Below, piece after piece: positions 20,161 through 32,325 of a stretch of 64,000 bases of DNA. Origin of the DNA: Bathymodiolus brooksi (lineage: Eukaryota > Mollusca > Bivalvia > Mytilida > Modiolidae). Location: assembly GCA_963680875.1 (NCBI GenBank), contig OY804588.1, forward strand, positions 73,990,829-74,054,828, in the 5' to 3' direction. A program made the position numbers and the translations under genes. Under the pieces are notes generated by a model. It saw only the letters and a list, made by a program, of their open reading frames with translations. It was not told the DNA's origin and searched no databases. Each line of letters starts with the position of its first letter. Position 1 is the first letter of the stretch.

Positions 20161-21831
20161 TTAAAGGCTTGTTCCTATTTTGAATTCTGAGTATTCGTGC
20201 TCCTGCTTGTAGTTTATCACTTTGACCGTTCCGTCTTTAAAACCGATCCACACATTGTATGAGCAGTCAACAGAACAGCAGACTGGTTGGATATCATATT
20301 TGTCCCGTTGTATACATTGTCCGTCCTGGGTAATACGAATCTGTTCACAATTAGCACTGTCTGAAATTGTGATGGTGTTGTCTTCTAAAAACCCGGCTCC
20401 TACAAAATAAACTCCGTTTGCTTTCCCTTTTATCTCATGATCAGGGAAGCAAAGTATCTTGTTGCCATCTTTATCAATAACGACAACCCATGATGTGGTG
20501 TTCTCCGGACGACACACAATGCAAATATGTCCGTCTACGTTTTGACATATCTGAACAGGTCTATTTACATCGATTTTACTGGATGATAGTGAGAGTTCTT
20601 TATCTGTTGGTTTCCCGTTTGAATACCACCGCAGTATGTAGTTTTCGGGAATTGATTCATCCTGTAGACATAATATGTGTTCCTCTACACAAACTCGAGA
20701 CCTACAAACACAAGCGAGGTTGTTTTTACCCAACGTGATATTGAAACTAGACACCAACCTATAAGTCTTATTCCTTGTTAATTTATTTGTGGTCAGGTGC
20801 AGCTGTTTGAGATTTGGCTTGTTTGGAAATCCCACCAGAAGTTCCTTGTCCTTGTTCGTACATGCTGAAACAATCTGCTGGTCCATATGTTTTATTATTA
20901 GTTTTGGATTCACTTTAGTTCCACTACATTCCACTTCGGTGACATGTTTTTCAATTATCCACGCATTAAGGCCTTCTTCTTCTTTCGGAACAATAATCGA
21001 GATTTTGTTGTCGATGTTAAATGAGACAATTGTCTGGAAAGTTAGCTTCCGATTAGACATCAGATCTGTGTATAGTTGTGTCGGTGGTGTGTCTGTAGGA
21101 CATCCTTTTTCTGTTTTCGCTTTCATTATCGCCTATATTTTCGCCGCAATTTCTGGAATGTGTTCCGAACCAACAGTGGCGTATGTATCGGACTCTATGT
21201 AACCTATGAAATGTTGTAATTTTTCTTTGCTTACAAATTCTTCATGAAACAGATAGTGTGGTGGTACCAGATTTGGTACTATGTCAGAATATGGGTCATG
21301 AACAAGGAGTTCTTTCAATGTAATATTGTATTTGGCTACTTCTGTATCCGATATGTCTGTTCCCTTTAATTTAATATGTTGGACGATTTCTTTTATTTTC
21401 TTTTCCTTCAGTTCTTGGTTGTTAATAAATCTGTCATATTGCTGTTTAGATTCACCGTCTTCTTTCTGTAAGGTGTCAATCAGCTCCTGTTGAAGTTCAT
21501 CCAGTATTGTATTCAATAACCCACGTTTTGACTTTATACTTTCAATTTCTTTATTTATCGAACTGCTATAATTGTTCTGTTTATCCTTTGCCTGGTTGAT
21601 ATACTTTTGAAGTTTTGGTATTTTGGTAACTTCCGCTGTAGCTGTAGCTTTCGTAAACGATTCTCTACATTTGACACCAAATTCCTTAAGTTTAATCGTT
21701 TTGTGTTGTCTGTGACCACCCACAATACAATCATCACAAATCATCACTTTACAATCTTCACAGTAAAATCTGACTTCTTCTGTTTCATGTTGTTCACAAG
21801 CCGACATTGACTTCTCCGAGACTGTAGCCAT
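20161..21831 (-). pseudogene. Broken copy of the B-box/propeller gene, U2
   Basis: Almost identical to the U1 gene, but split. Relative to U1 a 13-bp deletion follows codon 229 (...HIPEIA), so the frame reads AKI and then TAG. About 20 nt later a net 1-bp gain restores the original frame (KAKTEKGCPT onward, open to the normal end). The net change is -12 bp. The N-terminal frame gives 232 residues (21,831-21,133) with B-box and coiled coil but no propeller. The C-terminal frame (321 residues, 21,126-20,161) has its own ATG and holds the propeller. The B-box ligands C12 to H43 are intact. It could make a truncated B-box/coiled-coil protein; called pseudogene because the domain set is cut by a stop. 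An assembly error is possible. Confidence 0.85.
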
Positions 21832-21861
21832 AGCATGGAGACTTTTCCACTCTACAAAACA
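21832..21861 (-). other. Candidate 3' splice acceptor before the B-box ATG (U2)
   Basis: Same TTATTGTTTTGTAG then AGTGG arrangement as in U1. Confidence 0.45.
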
Positions 21862-22091
21862 ATAAATAATACTATTGTATATGCAATCTAATTAACCTTA
21901 GATGTGTGTTGTATCTCTCTTTGATTTTTTTCTCTCTCTATTTTGCGATACGTACGTTAACATCTAACAATATCCCGTATTGAGTCATGTAAGTAAGGGA
22001 TCATATATTCACCCGAGCAGTCAACGACAAGGCCACCAATTAAAACCAAGTACACAGTGAGAGATGTTGTCCGATTGGTCGATATATATAG

Positions 22092-22257
22092 TCTCTAACA
22101 TTGTTTCCCGTTTATTACGATAATTTCTCAAATCAAGATAGTTAAATTTTCACATTTTAAAGTTCGAGGTCGAGGTTTGCCGAGAACTTTAAAATGTGAA
22201 AACTTAACTGTCGAGATTTGAGAAATTATCGTAATAAACGGGAAACAATGTTAGAGA
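22092..22257. repeat. Long foldback upstream of the B-box copy, U2
   Basis: Counterpart of 12,931-13,096; one difference in the loop (GAGGTTTGCC against GAGGTTTACC). Arms are conserved. Confidence 0.92.
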
Positions 22258-22784
22258 TGTCACAACTTCTCTAATGAACCACTAAAAAATATTTGTTTGA
22301 TTCGTTTTCTCACTAATTTAACAAAATATATGGCCGTTTTTCACTTTCTCAAATCGACGTCCAATGACGTCACTGACGTACACCCGTTAAGGAATGTTTT
22401 TGAAGCAATGATGGAGAAGGGACAGGATTCCAAATGAGGGGTTCTTGATGACGGAATGGTTAATTACGGTTAGTTACGGTTAATTAAACGATTTTATTGA
22501 CACAATGACATTTTGCAAAACGGCGTAACATTTTTACGGAAAAAGTGGCGTGAAATTCTTATCTCACCCACGGGTTGAGACATAATTGCGTAATTGACCA
22601 ATCAGCGACTGAGAACAAAGTGATCCACACCTTGATTATCGATTTCTTCTCACACGGGTTGAGAAGTGTGAAAATTGAACAAGAATTAGAGAAATTTACT
22701 ATTTTGCATATGACTGAACGGTCAAAGATAAAAAAAAGTTTGAAGATACCAAAGGGGTAATCAGAAGTCGTAAATCGAAGGACA
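22258..22784. other. Upstream region with CRE/CCAAT motif (U2)
   Basis: CCAATGACGTCA at 22,361-22,372, then a retroelement tail piece, as in U1. Confidence 0.5.
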
Positions 22785-22796
22785 GACAACACAACG

Positions 22797-23058
22797 TTTT
22801 TGTTTGTTTGTTTGTTTAACGCCACTTTCAACAATATTTTAGTTATATCGTGGAGGTCAGTTTTATTGGTGGAGGAAACCAGAGGACTCGGAGAAAACCA
22901 CCGACCTACCGCAAGTCACTGACAAACTTTATCACATAATGTTGTACACCTCGCCCTGGTCGATATTCAGTCGAACTCACAACATCAGTGGTGATAGGCA
23001 CCGATTGCATAGGTAGTTGGAAATCCAACTACCATACGATCACGGTCACGATGGCCCC
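22797..23058 (-). mobile_element. tRNA-derived SINE, type B, in a retroelement tail (U2)
   Basis: TSDs GACAACACAACG at 22,785-22,796 and GACAACACAATG at 23,059-23,070. Same boxes as in U1. Confidence 0.88.
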
Positions 23059-23148
23059 GACAACACAATGGCAAAAAGAAAAAGAACAAACAACGATCTA
23101 CTAAACATTATCTCTATGTTCAGTGGGAAAAATATAGGAAAGATTGTC

Positions 23149-23303
23149 TGATACAACATTATGTGATAAAGTTTGTCAGTGACTTGCGACAGGTCGCTTA
23201 TTTCTCCACCAATAAAACTTACCGCCACGATATAACTGAAATTACCGCCACGATATAACTGAAATTACCGCCACGATATAACTGAAATATTGTTGAAAGT
23301 AAG
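23149..23303 (+). mobile_element. Truncated SINE 3' half with three 23-bp core copies (U2)
   Basis: ATTACCGCCACGATATAACT-GAA type block present three times before CTGAAATATTGTTGAAAGTA. Confidence 0.78.
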
Positions 23304-24129
23304 TATTTGTAAACACCATAACCCTAACACTATTCACTTGATTATCTCCAGGTAGCACATTTAGTGTCGTCAAGTTGTAAGTAGTATCTAGTGAGGCAGG
23401 CTGATAGTGCTGTGCTGGTTGGGTGTATACCCAGTGGCCGCTACGGTAGCCAGAGAGGACTATTGCTGAAGGTATGAACATGCAACTTGACAAATCTTTC
23501 GCCTATTCCTCTGACTTTCCTATATACACTTTTGTTCTATCTTTCCTACTTTCTCTGTAATTCCTACTTTTTCTTAAGGATTGTACAAAATTATTTATTT
23601 AAGTTAGTGCGCAACCCCTCCCCCGTGCAATAATAGTCAAAAGTGACGGTCAGCACGTACCATGTAGATGTAGATGTAGATGTGTAACCCACAAAAGAAA
23701 AGGGTCAAAATCAGAAAAGTGAAGTACGTCAACATTTTCCAAAACGATTAATTAAGTCAGGTAAATGTACCTTACTCTATGCGATATTAGATTCCAACAA
23801 TAAAATTAATAAAACCGTTAAACTTGATATTTCTAACAGGAAGTTGTATATTTTACTTGTGATAAAATCTCTGATATATGTTGTCTACAATGGTAGTGAT
23901 TGATGACGTTTTAGTATTGACTGTTCATTGAACAAATATTTAAATAGTCCTAATGTCATTGTGTGTACTATCAATCAAAACGACCTTTAATATATAATAT
24001 GTAATATATGTTCTACGACCCGAAAGATCATTCAATTGTTTTTTTACAAACTGTATATGTATAATTTACAATGGCATTCAGAATATCTCATCCCTTATGA
24101 AATCTGTTGGCTCATAAAACTAGCTTAAT
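23304..24129. other. Right part of U2 without recognised genes
   Basis: Counterpart of 14,121-14,944; no coding signal. Confidence 0.6.
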
Positions 24130-24240
24130 CCTGCCACTGTTGATTGAAGTGCCTGTACCAAGCCATGAAAGTGGGTTGTCATGTATTTGTGTGTTAGGCC
24201 TGCCACTTTTGATTGAAGTGCCTGTACCAAGCCATGAAAG
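24130..24240. repeat. Boundary motif at the end of U2
   Basis: Same two-copy ~69-bp motif as at 14,945-15,055, cut at CCATGAAAG where U3 begins. Confidence 0.8.
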
Positions 24241-24471
24241 AGAGGTACATGTTTGATAAGGACCTCATTAAAGAAATGTACATGTTTGATAAGGACCTCA
24301 TTAAAGAGATGTACATGTTTGATAAGGACATCATTAAAGAGAGGTACATGTTTGATAAGGACCTCATTAAAGAGAGGTACATGTTTGATAAGGACCTCAT
24401 TAAAGAGAGGTACATGTTTGATAAGGACCTCATTAAAGAGAGGTACATGGTTGATAAGGTGTTGTTTGTCT
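24241..24471. repeat. 33-bp minisatellite of U3, about 7 copies
   Basis: Same unit and variant order as in U2. Confidence 0.92.
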
Positions 24472-24980
24472 GAATGAAACCTCTTTAAGAGACCACCTTA
24501 ATTCAAATCCATTTCTTTGGTAGAGATGGTGATTTTTTAGGACAGATTTTACTGTATAAATTTAATGCAATCACATCGTATGTTATTGAGGCTCTAAAAG
24601 GTTCCTATTTAAAGTGACTACTTTTGTACACTTGTCACCAGCAAAACACATAAAGTGTTGGTGACATGTTACAATGCTTGAACTGGCACAGAATTGAATG
24701 CATACGTAAAGATGCTATAATTGTCAGGTGACATGTTACAATGCTTGAACTGGCACAGAATTGAATACATACGTAAAGATGCTCTAATTGTCATGATGTA
24801 TAAAATAGCAAACAGTTTTATGATGGGATTTACCCTTTTGGAGCCTCACAGTGCTCAAAAATTGTCATGTGATATTTGTTACCTTGTTGTTTATTATTAT
24901 CTTTTGTTTATAGAAATAAAATTAGATATTTTCAAAATCTAAGACTTAGTGTCCATTTGATATAAAATGTAGAAGAGTTT
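24472..24980. other. Spacer with 68-bp duplication (U3)
   Basis: Counterpart of 6,258-6,771; a 6-bp difference (loss of TTTCAG-type bases) near 24,817. No gene. Confidence 0.65.
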
Positions 24981-26375
24981 GATGATACCAAAGGGGTAAT
25001 GAGAATCTGTAAATCGAAGAAGAACAGACAACACAATGGTCAAAAGAGGAAGAACAGACATCACAATGGTCAAAAGAGGAAGAACAGACAACACAAAGGT
25101 CAAAAGAAAAAGTGCAAAAGGACAAACATACACATAAAACTAAAGATCGAGTAACACGAACCCCACTAAAAACCGGGGTTGAACTCCTGTGCTCCGGAAG
25201 GGTAGGCAGTTCCTGCTCCACTAGTGGCACCCATCGTGTTAATCTAGTAACAAACCTGTTGATAAGTCATGAATGAGGAAAGGGTCGGGAAGTGTTTATG
25301 ACAAGTGGAACATATCCGTTGTCATTTGTGACACAGATATTCCATAACGTCAACCAAGTTATGGTGGTGACCGTAAAACTTTTGAAGTGATGACTTCAAC
25401 CTAACCAATAGGAACCCTTGGTTCAGTAGCTTCCTTGTTAGCAACAACCATCTATTAAGGAAATCCTGATAGGAACCACAAGCTCTGGAACTAAGAGATA
25501 TATACTTCATATACAGGTGTTGCTGGAATGTTGCTACATATAAATGGAAACTTCACAATGGGAAAATTGAAATCATCTCTTTTGTCGTACAGTTTGGTTC
25601 ATAACCGCCTCTCACTGTCAACTTCGAGGTGTAGGTCAAGGTTTGCAGCAGACCTAGCCGTATCTGTGGTATCATTTATTTCAATGGGATAGATGCAATC
25701 AACGAAATCACTAAACCGAGTATTATTTAGTGAAAGGACATCATCTATATAGCGGAACGTGAAATAAAGGAGCGGGCTAGATTTTTTTCATTTTTCTTGA
25801 GACGCCCATGTATGAAGTCTAACTCATACGAATAAAGGAACAATTTGGTGAGGAAAGGAGCATAGTTTGTACCTAAATGTCTGTTGAAAAACACGTCCAC
25901 CAAACTTAACAAATATGTTGTTAATAAAAAAAACTCGAGGATGTTGATGATATCAGTTGCAGGAACCGTTTTGGTAGAATCAGATATATACTCAATATGC
26001 AGATGCTACTGGAAAGTTGCTACATATAAACGGAAAGATCACAATTGGAAAATGGGAGGCATGTCTTTTGTTGTAAAGCTTCATTTTGAATCGGCCTTCA
26101 TTGACAGTATTTTGATGTAAGTCAAGGCACTCATTTGTTTGAAGCTCAACGGGATAGATGCGATCAACAAAGTGGTTAGAATTTCTTTTCTCTTCCTTAT
26201 ATAGTGAAACGTTAAGCTGAGAAGAATAATTAGAGGAGCACAGTTAGTGCCCATAGAAATACCGACTGTCTGTTGAAAAACATATCCACTCGACATAGTA
26301 ATTATGTTGTCTATCAAAATCTCCAGCAATATGATGATGTCAGTTTCAGAGAACTTTTGTTTACAACCACAGTGG
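24981..26375 (-). pseudogene. Reverse-transcriptase retroelement relics with 3' tail, U3
   Basis: Counterpart of 6,772-8,227 with the same RT motifs and decay. Sequence variants are closest to U2. Confidence 0.8.
25018..25109 (-). repeat. 30-bp minisatellite in the retroelement tail, 3 copies (U3)
   Basis: Unit as at 6,811; shares with U1 the CATCACAATG variant copy and the closing ACACAAAGGTC copy. Confidence 0.9.
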
Positions 26376-26452
26376 GGGTTGGGTTTTTTTCAAAATAAGA
26401 TTTGTCCCTTCCTAAAAAGATATTCGTATCCACGTTGGCCATTCCATTTTTT

Positions 26453-26734
26453 ATTTTTTATTTTATTTCATTTTTTGGGGGTGTTTTAACACCACTTCCA
26501 GCAATATTTCAGCTATATCATGGCGACCAGTTTTAGTTCTGGAAGAAGCCGGAGTACAGGAAGAGAACAACCGACCATGGACAAGCAACTGGTAAGCTTT
26601 ATCACTTGCGGCTGCCAGTGGTGTGCACCCTTTTTTGTAAATTACAAAGCCGGGCACGAACCCACGCCGTATTGGTGATAGGCTTGTATGAGTTGTTAGA
26701 TAATCCAACTAACTCATTGAGCCACCCGGGTCCT
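26453..26734 (-). mobile_element. tRNA-derived SINE, type A (U3)
   Basis: Counterpart of 8,305-8,586; possible TSD TTCCATTTTTT at 26,442-26,452 and 26,735-26,745. Confidence 0.75.
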
Positions 26735-26795
26735 TTCCATTTTTTTAAGGGCATCTCAACAATAAAGATAGTAAATTAGCCCAGATTTTTAATTC

Positions 26796-27518
26796 CAGCG
26801 TCCACTATATATAGATGATGTTCTGTCGTTTAACAATTCCTGATTCGGTGATTATCTGCATCGCATCTATCCAAATGAGCTTGAAGTTAAGGATACTTCT
26901 AACCTTGGCCTTCACATTGAAATCTACAACGGAGGAAGATTAACGACAAAACTCTGATTATTTCACTTTTCAAATAGTCAACTTCCCTTTCAATATTCCA
27001 GCATCACCAGCGTATGGATATTACATTTCACAACTCTTACATTTTTCTAGAGCTTGTGCTCAGTACAGTGATTTTCTGGACAGAGCTAAGCTACTAACGC
27101 AAAAAGCGACTCAAAACAAGGTTACGTTGCTCCTAGATTGAAGTCATCGCTACAAAACTTCTACGGTCGTCATCACAACCTGGTTGACCATTACGGAATA
27201 TCCATATCTCAAATTACAATGAGTCTTTTACTTTTAGCATACTAGTATTTTTTCTTTCCTCTATCACTGCCAAGACTTTTACCGGACCTGACTGTATTTA
27301 TGAGTTACACCGTGGGTGTCTTATAAGAAGCAGGAACTTCTTACCCTTCGAGAGCACCTAGGTTCACCCCTGGTTTTGGTGGGTTTCGTGCTGCTCATCT
27401 TTTTAGTTTTCTGAGTGATGTTTTTGTTTTGTTTGTCTTCATCCTTTGTCTTGTGTACCCAGTGTTGCCAGTGTCTCTGGATTGTCCATTATTGATTGCC
27501 CCTTCGGTTTTCTCTAAC
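26796..27518 (+). pseudogene. Reverse-transcriptase relic on the plus strand (U3)
   Basis: Counterpart of 8,648-9,369. Not coding. Confidence 0.75.
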
Positions 27519-27634
27519 ATTAATTTATGAAACAACGTTGAACCAATTCGTTTAATCTGTATTTTTGGAGGATGAAAGAGGAGAGAAATTAAATGTTGCA
27601 TGTCATTTTTAATATCTCCGTTTATAAATTTCGA

Positions 27635-27898
27635 TTGATTGATTGATTGTGTTTAACGTCACTTTCAGCAATATTTCAGCTATATCATGGCGACCAGTTT
27701 TAGTAGTGGAAGAAGCCGGAATACCCGGAGATAACCACCGACCATAGCCAAGCGACTGGTTCACTTGCGGCTGCGAGTCGAGTGCACCTTTTTTCGTAAT
27801 TTACAAAGCCGGGCGCGAACCCACGCCTTATTGGTGATAAGCTTGTACGAGTTGTTAGGTAATCCAACTACCTAACTCATTGAGCCACACGGGCCCTA
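27635..27898 (-). mobile_element. tRNA-derived SINE, type A, with 12-bp TSD (U3)
   Basis: TATAAATTTCGA at 27,623-27,634 and 27,899-27,910. Confidence 0.87.
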
Positions 27899-27910
27899 TA
27901 TAAATTTCGA

Positions 27911-28410
27911 AGATAAGGTATGTGCAGACAATATTTGACGAAACTGATAGAAATTTAGTTCATATGAAAGCCATGTGTTCGTGTTAAATCAATTAATAGG
28001 ATCCGAGTCTTTTGTTAACTTTATTTTCCAAACAATAACAATAGTTTAAACTCAGAAAAACCTCATCCACAGAAGTAAAGCCACATAACCATAGACCATA
28101 CAAACCCGAGTCAGTTATTGGTAATTATATAACTGCTGAGATGGCCAAAAAGGCACGTTTTAATGGCTGCTGAGACGGCCAAAATGCACGTTTTAATGGC
28201 TACTGAGTGGCTAAGATGGCATAATATAATCTCTGTATCCACCCATCACCCCAAATCACAATTTTAGCTCTTTTTGATTCAACTTCAATTCGTTATAAAC
28301 AGCCAGAAGACATGCATTTTAACGCTACAAAAGTATATATCTAAGTCAATCATTTATTCACAAAACACAAAAAAATACTTCAAAAATTGGCTTACATATA
28401 TCATCAGTGG
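27911..28410. other. Spacer (U3)
   Basis: Counterpart of 9,762-10,261. No gene. Confidence 0.5.
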
Positions 28411-28641
28411 TTGTGCATAGTAGTTGGATTTACAACTACATATGCAATCAGTGCCTATCACCACTAAAGTTGTGAATTCAAATCCCGCTCATGGTGAGGT
28501 GTACTCGATACAACATTATGTGATAAAGTTTGTCAGTGACTTGTGGAAGGTTGGTAGTTTTCTCAGAGTACTCCGGTTTCCTCCACGATTTAACTGACCT
28601 CCACGATATAACTGAAAGTGACGTTAAACATCATAATCTTT
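28411..28641 (+). mobile_element. tRNA-derived SINE, type B (U3)
   Basis: Counterpart of 10,262-10,492. Confidence 0.72.
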
Positions 28642-29136
28642 ACCCCTTGTATTGTTAAATGAACCAGCAATATATATTAAAGCATGCAGCAAATCAAATA
28701 CTTAAAACTCAGACACGAAGCAGTTTCTTATCGGGGGGAGGTAGGGGTTTGGATACTTTAAAAAAAACAAATATTTCATTTTCTGTCTGGCCAAGAAAAT
28801 GTACTGTTTTAATATCTCCCTTTATTTCCATTTATGCACTATGTAACTTTTGAAGAAAAATATACGCGTCGATTCGGAGATGAAAACTGTCCGAACTAGA
28901 AATCCAAGCACTCACCGGGATAAGAAAAAGATCGGTCCCTAAATACACACATGGATAATCCAGGTCTCGTCTCCGCTTCTATTTTTAAGCTGTTTAGGCT
29001 GTTCATCGACTAAATCTTAGGCGAAACTTCCGACATTTGAAATTCAGTAACATAAATCAAGGACGCTAATAAGTCAAAACGATTTCATGAGAACGAAACC
29101 TTTTGCGAAAAAGAAGTTCGAAGACGGGAAACTTAT
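28642..29136. other. Downstream flank of the B-box gene (U3)
   Basis: Counterpart of 10,493-10,987 with a minus-strand AATAAA near 28,822. No other feature. Confidence 0.45.
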
Positions 29137-30801
29137 TTAAAGGCTTGTTCCTATTTTGAATTCTGAGTACTCGTGCTCCTGCTTGTAGTTTATCACTTTG
29201 ACCGTTCCGTCTTTAAAACCGATCCACATATTGTATGAGCAGTCAACAGAACAGCAGACTGGTTGGATATCATATTTGTCCCGTTGTATACATTGTCCGT
29301 CCTGGGTAATACGAATCTGTTCACAATTAGCACTGTCTGAAATTGTGATGGTGTTGTCTTCTAAAAACCCGGCTCCTACAAAATAAACTCCGTTTGCTTT
29401 CCCTTTTATCTCATGATCAGTGAAGCGAAGTATCTTGTTGCCATCTTTATCAATAACGACAACCAATGATGTGGTGTTCTCCGGACGACACACAATGCAA
29501 ATATGTCCGTCTACGTTTTGACATATCTGAACAGGTCTATTTACATCGATTTTACTGGATGATAGTGAGAGTTCTTTATCTGTTGGTTTCCCGTTTGAAT
29601 ACCACCGCAGTATGTAGTTTTCGGGAATTGATTCATCCTGCAGACATAATATGTGTTCCTCTACACAAACTCGAGACCTACAAACACAAGCGAGGTTGTT
29701 TTTACCCAACGTGATATTGAAACTAGACACCAACCTATAAGTCTTATTCCTTGTTAATTTATTTGTGGTCATGTGCAGCTGTTTGAGATTTGGCTTGTTC
29801 GGAAATCCCACCAGGAGTTCCTTGTCTTTGTTCGTACATGCTGAAACAATCTGCTGGTCCATATGTTTTATTAATAGTTTTGGATTCACTTTAGTTACAC
29901 TACATTCCACTTCGGTGACATGTTTTTCAATTATCCACGCATTAAGGCCTTCCTCTTCTTTCGGAACAATAAACGAGATGCTGTTGTCGATGTTAAATGA
30001 GACAATTGTCTGGAAAGTTAACTTCCGATTAGACATCAGATCTGTGTATAGTTGTGTCGGTGGTGTGTCTGTTTTCGCGTCATTATCGCCTATATTTTCG
30101 CCGTTTACTTTGAGCGCAATTTCTGGAATGTGTTCCGAACCAACAGTGGCGTATGTATCGGACTCTATGTAACCTATGAAATGTTGTAATTTTTCTTTGC
30201 TTACAAATTCCTCATGAAACAGATAGCGTGGTGGTACCAGATTTGGTACTATGTCAGAATATGGGTCATGAACAAGGAGTTCTTTCAATGTAATATTGTA
30301 TTTGGCTACTTCTGTATCCGATATGTCTGTTCCCTTCAATTTAATATGTTGGACGATTTCTTTTATTTTCTTTTCCTTCAGTTCTTGGTAGTTAATAAAT
30401 CTGTCATATTGCTGTTTAGATTCACCGTCTTCTTTCTGTAAGATGTCAATCAGCTCCTGTTGAAGTTCATCCAGTATTGTATTCAATAACCCACGTTTTG
30501 ACTTTATACGTTCAATTTCTTTATTTATCGAACTGCTAAAATTGTTCTGTTTATCCTTTGCCTGGTTAATATACTTTTGAAGTTTTGGTATTTTGGTAAC
30601 TTCCGCTGTAGCTGTAGCTTTCGTAAACGATTCTCTACATTTGACACCAAATTCCTTAAGTTTAATCGTTTTGTGTTGTCTGTGACCACCCACAATACAA
30701 TCATCACAAATCATCACTTTACAATCTTCACAATAAAATCTGACTTCTTCTGTTTCATGTTGTTCACAAGCCGACATTGACTTCTCCGAGACTGCAGCCA
30801 T
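29137..30801 (-). CDS. RING-less B-box/coiled-coil/propeller (TRIM-like) protein, U3
   Basis: 554-residue open frame, intact from MAAVSEKS to the same C-terminus as U1. All eight B-box ligands (C12, H15, C24, C27, C32, C35, H40, H43) are kept. It lacks six residues (EKGCPT) in the linker between coiled coil and propeller, from an in-frame 18-bp loss. That is near the position where U2 is broken, so this linker is an indel hotspot. Against U1 it has roughly 15-20 amino-acid changes, concentrated in the linker and propeller (for example SIIVPKEE to SFIVPKEE, LCFPDHE to LRFTDHE), while U1 and U2 are nearly identical. The coding frame is preserved despite these changes. A candidate acceptor precedes the ATG. 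The far-upstream foldback and CRE/CCAAT segment are missing. Confidence 0.9.
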   Translation of the reverse strand: MAAVSEKSMSACEQHETEEVRFYCEDCKVMICDDCIVGGHRQHKTIKLKEFGVKCRESFTKATATAEVTKIPKLQKYINQAKDKQNNFSSSINKEIERIKSKRGLLNTILDELQQELIDILQKEDGESKQQYDRFINYQELKEKKIKEIVQHIKLKGTDISDTEVAKYNITLKELLVHDPYSDIVPNLVPPRYLFHEEFVSKEKLQHFIGYIESDTYATVGSEHIPEIALKVNGENIGDNDAKTDTPPTQLYTDLMSNRKLTFQTIVSFNIDNSISFIVPKEEEGLNAWIIEKHVTEVECSVTKVNPKLLIKHMDQQIVSACTNKDKELLVGFPNKPNLKQLHMTTNKLTRNKTYRLVSSFNITLGKNNLACVCRSRVCVEEHILCLQDESIPENYILRWYSNGKPTDKELSLSSSKIDVNRPVQICQNVDGHICIVCRPENTTSLVVVIDKDGNKILRFTDHEIKGKANGVYFVGAGFLEDNTITISDSANCEQIRITQDGQCIQRDKYDIQPVCCSVDCSYNMWIGFKDGTVKVINYKQEHEYSEFKIGTSL

Positions 30802-30831
30802 AGCATGGAGACTTTTCCACTCTACAAAACA
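30802..30831 (-). other. Candidate 3' splice acceptor before the B-box ATG (U3)
   Basis: Same TTATTGTTTTGTAG then AGTGG arrangement as in U1 and U2. Confidence 0.45.
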
Positions 30832-31142
30832 ATAAATAATATTATGATATATGCAATCTAATTAACCTTAGATGTGTGTTGTATCTATCTTTGATTTTTT
30901 TCTCTCTCTATTTTGCGATACGTACGTTAACATCTAACAATATCTCGTATGGAGTCACGTCAGGGATCATATATTCACCCGAGTAGTCAACGACAAGGCC
31001 ACCAATTAAAACCAAGTACACAGTGAGAGATGTTGTCCGATTGGTAGATATATTTACTATTTTGCATATGACTGAACGGTCAAAGATAAAAAAAAGTTTG
31101 AAGATACCAAAGGGGTAATCAGAAGTCGTAAATCGAAGGACA
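30832..31142. other. Shortened upstream region of the U3 B-box gene
   Basis: At about 31,050 the sequence jumps from GATTGGTAGATATA to TTTACTATTTTGCATATGAC, skipping the ~0.62 kb present in U1 (about 12,925-13,537) and U2. Then the retroelement tail GATACCAAAGGGGTAATC follows. Confidence 0.75.
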
Positions 31143-31154
31143 GACAACACAATG

Positions 31155-31412
31155 TTTTTGTTTGTTTGTTTAACGCCACTTTCAACAATATTTTAGTTAT
31201 ATCGTGGAGGTCAGTTTTATTGGTGGAGGAAACCAGAGGACTCGGAGAAAACCACCGACCTGTCGCAAGTCACTGACAAACTTTATCACATAATGTTGTA
31301 CACCTCGCCCTGGTCGATATTCAGTCGAACTCACAACATCAGTGGTGATAGGCACCGATTGCATAGGTAGTTGGAAATCCAACTACCATACGATCACGGT
31401 CACGACGGCCCC
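31155..31412 (-). mobile_element. tRNA-derived SINE, type B, with perfect 12-bp TSD (U3)
   Basis: GACAACACAATG at 31,143-31,154 and 31,413-31,424, identical on both sides. This copy shows the original target site best. Confidence 0.9.
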
Positions 31413-31502
31413 GACAACACAATGGCAAAAAGAAAAAGAACAAACAACGATCTACTAAACATTATCTCTATGTTCAGTGGGAAAAATATAGGAAAGATTG
31501 TC

Positions 31503-31610
31503 TGATACAACATTATGTGATAAAGTTTGTCAGTGACTTGCGACAGGTCGCTTATTTCTCCACCAATAAAACTTACCGCCACGATATAACTGAAATATTG
31601 TTGAAAGTAA
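31503..31610 (+). mobile_element. Truncated SINE 3' half with a single core copy (U3)
   Basis: Only one CCGCCACGATATAACTGAAA block, the probable ancestral state. Confidence 0.75.
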
Positions 31611-32325
31611 GTATTTGTAAACATCATAACCCTAACACTATTCATTTGATTATCTCCAGGGTCGTCAAGTTGTAAGTAGTATCTAGTGAGGCTAATAGTG
31701 CTGTGCTGGTTGGGTGTATACCCAATGGCCGCTACGGTAGCCAGAGTGGACTATTGCTGAAGGTAATGAACATGCAACTTGACAAATCTTTCACCTATTC
31801 CTCTGACTTTCCTATATACACTTTTTTTTCTATTTTTCCTACTTTTTCTGTAATTCATACTTTTTCTTAAGGATTGTACAAAATTATTTCTTTAAGTTAG
31901 TGCGCAACCCCTCCCAATTAGAAAAGTAAAGTACGTCAACATTTTCCAAAAGGATTAATCAAGTCAGGTAAATTTACCTTATTCTAGGTGATATTAGATT
32001 CCAACAATAAAATCGTTAAGCTTGATATTTCTAACAGGAAGTTGTATATTTTACTTGTGATAAAATCTCTGGTATATGTTATCTACAATGGTAGTGATTG
32101 GTGAAGTTTTAGTATTGATTGTTCATTGAACAAATATTTAAATAGTCCTAATGTCATTGTGTGTACTATTGATCAAAACGACCTTTATTATATAATATGT
32201 AATATATGTTCTACGACCCGGAAGATCATTCAATTGTTTTTTACAAACTTTATATGTATAATTTACAATGGCATTCAGAATATCTCATCCCTTATGAAAT
32301 CTGTTGGCTCATAAAACTAGCTTAA
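31611..32325. other. Right part of U3 without recognised genes
   Basis: Counterpart of 14,121-14,944 with several deletions (the GTAGAT repeat is missing). No coding signal. Confidence 0.6.

Larger units (their letters stand above)
15056..24240. repeat. Segmental triplication, unit 2 (U2)
   Basis: 9,185-bp second copy. Starts AGAGGTACATG directly after CCATGAAAG and ends with the same junction at 24,240/24,241. Carries the broken B-box copy, the largest 30-bp array and the foldback. Confidence 0.93.
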
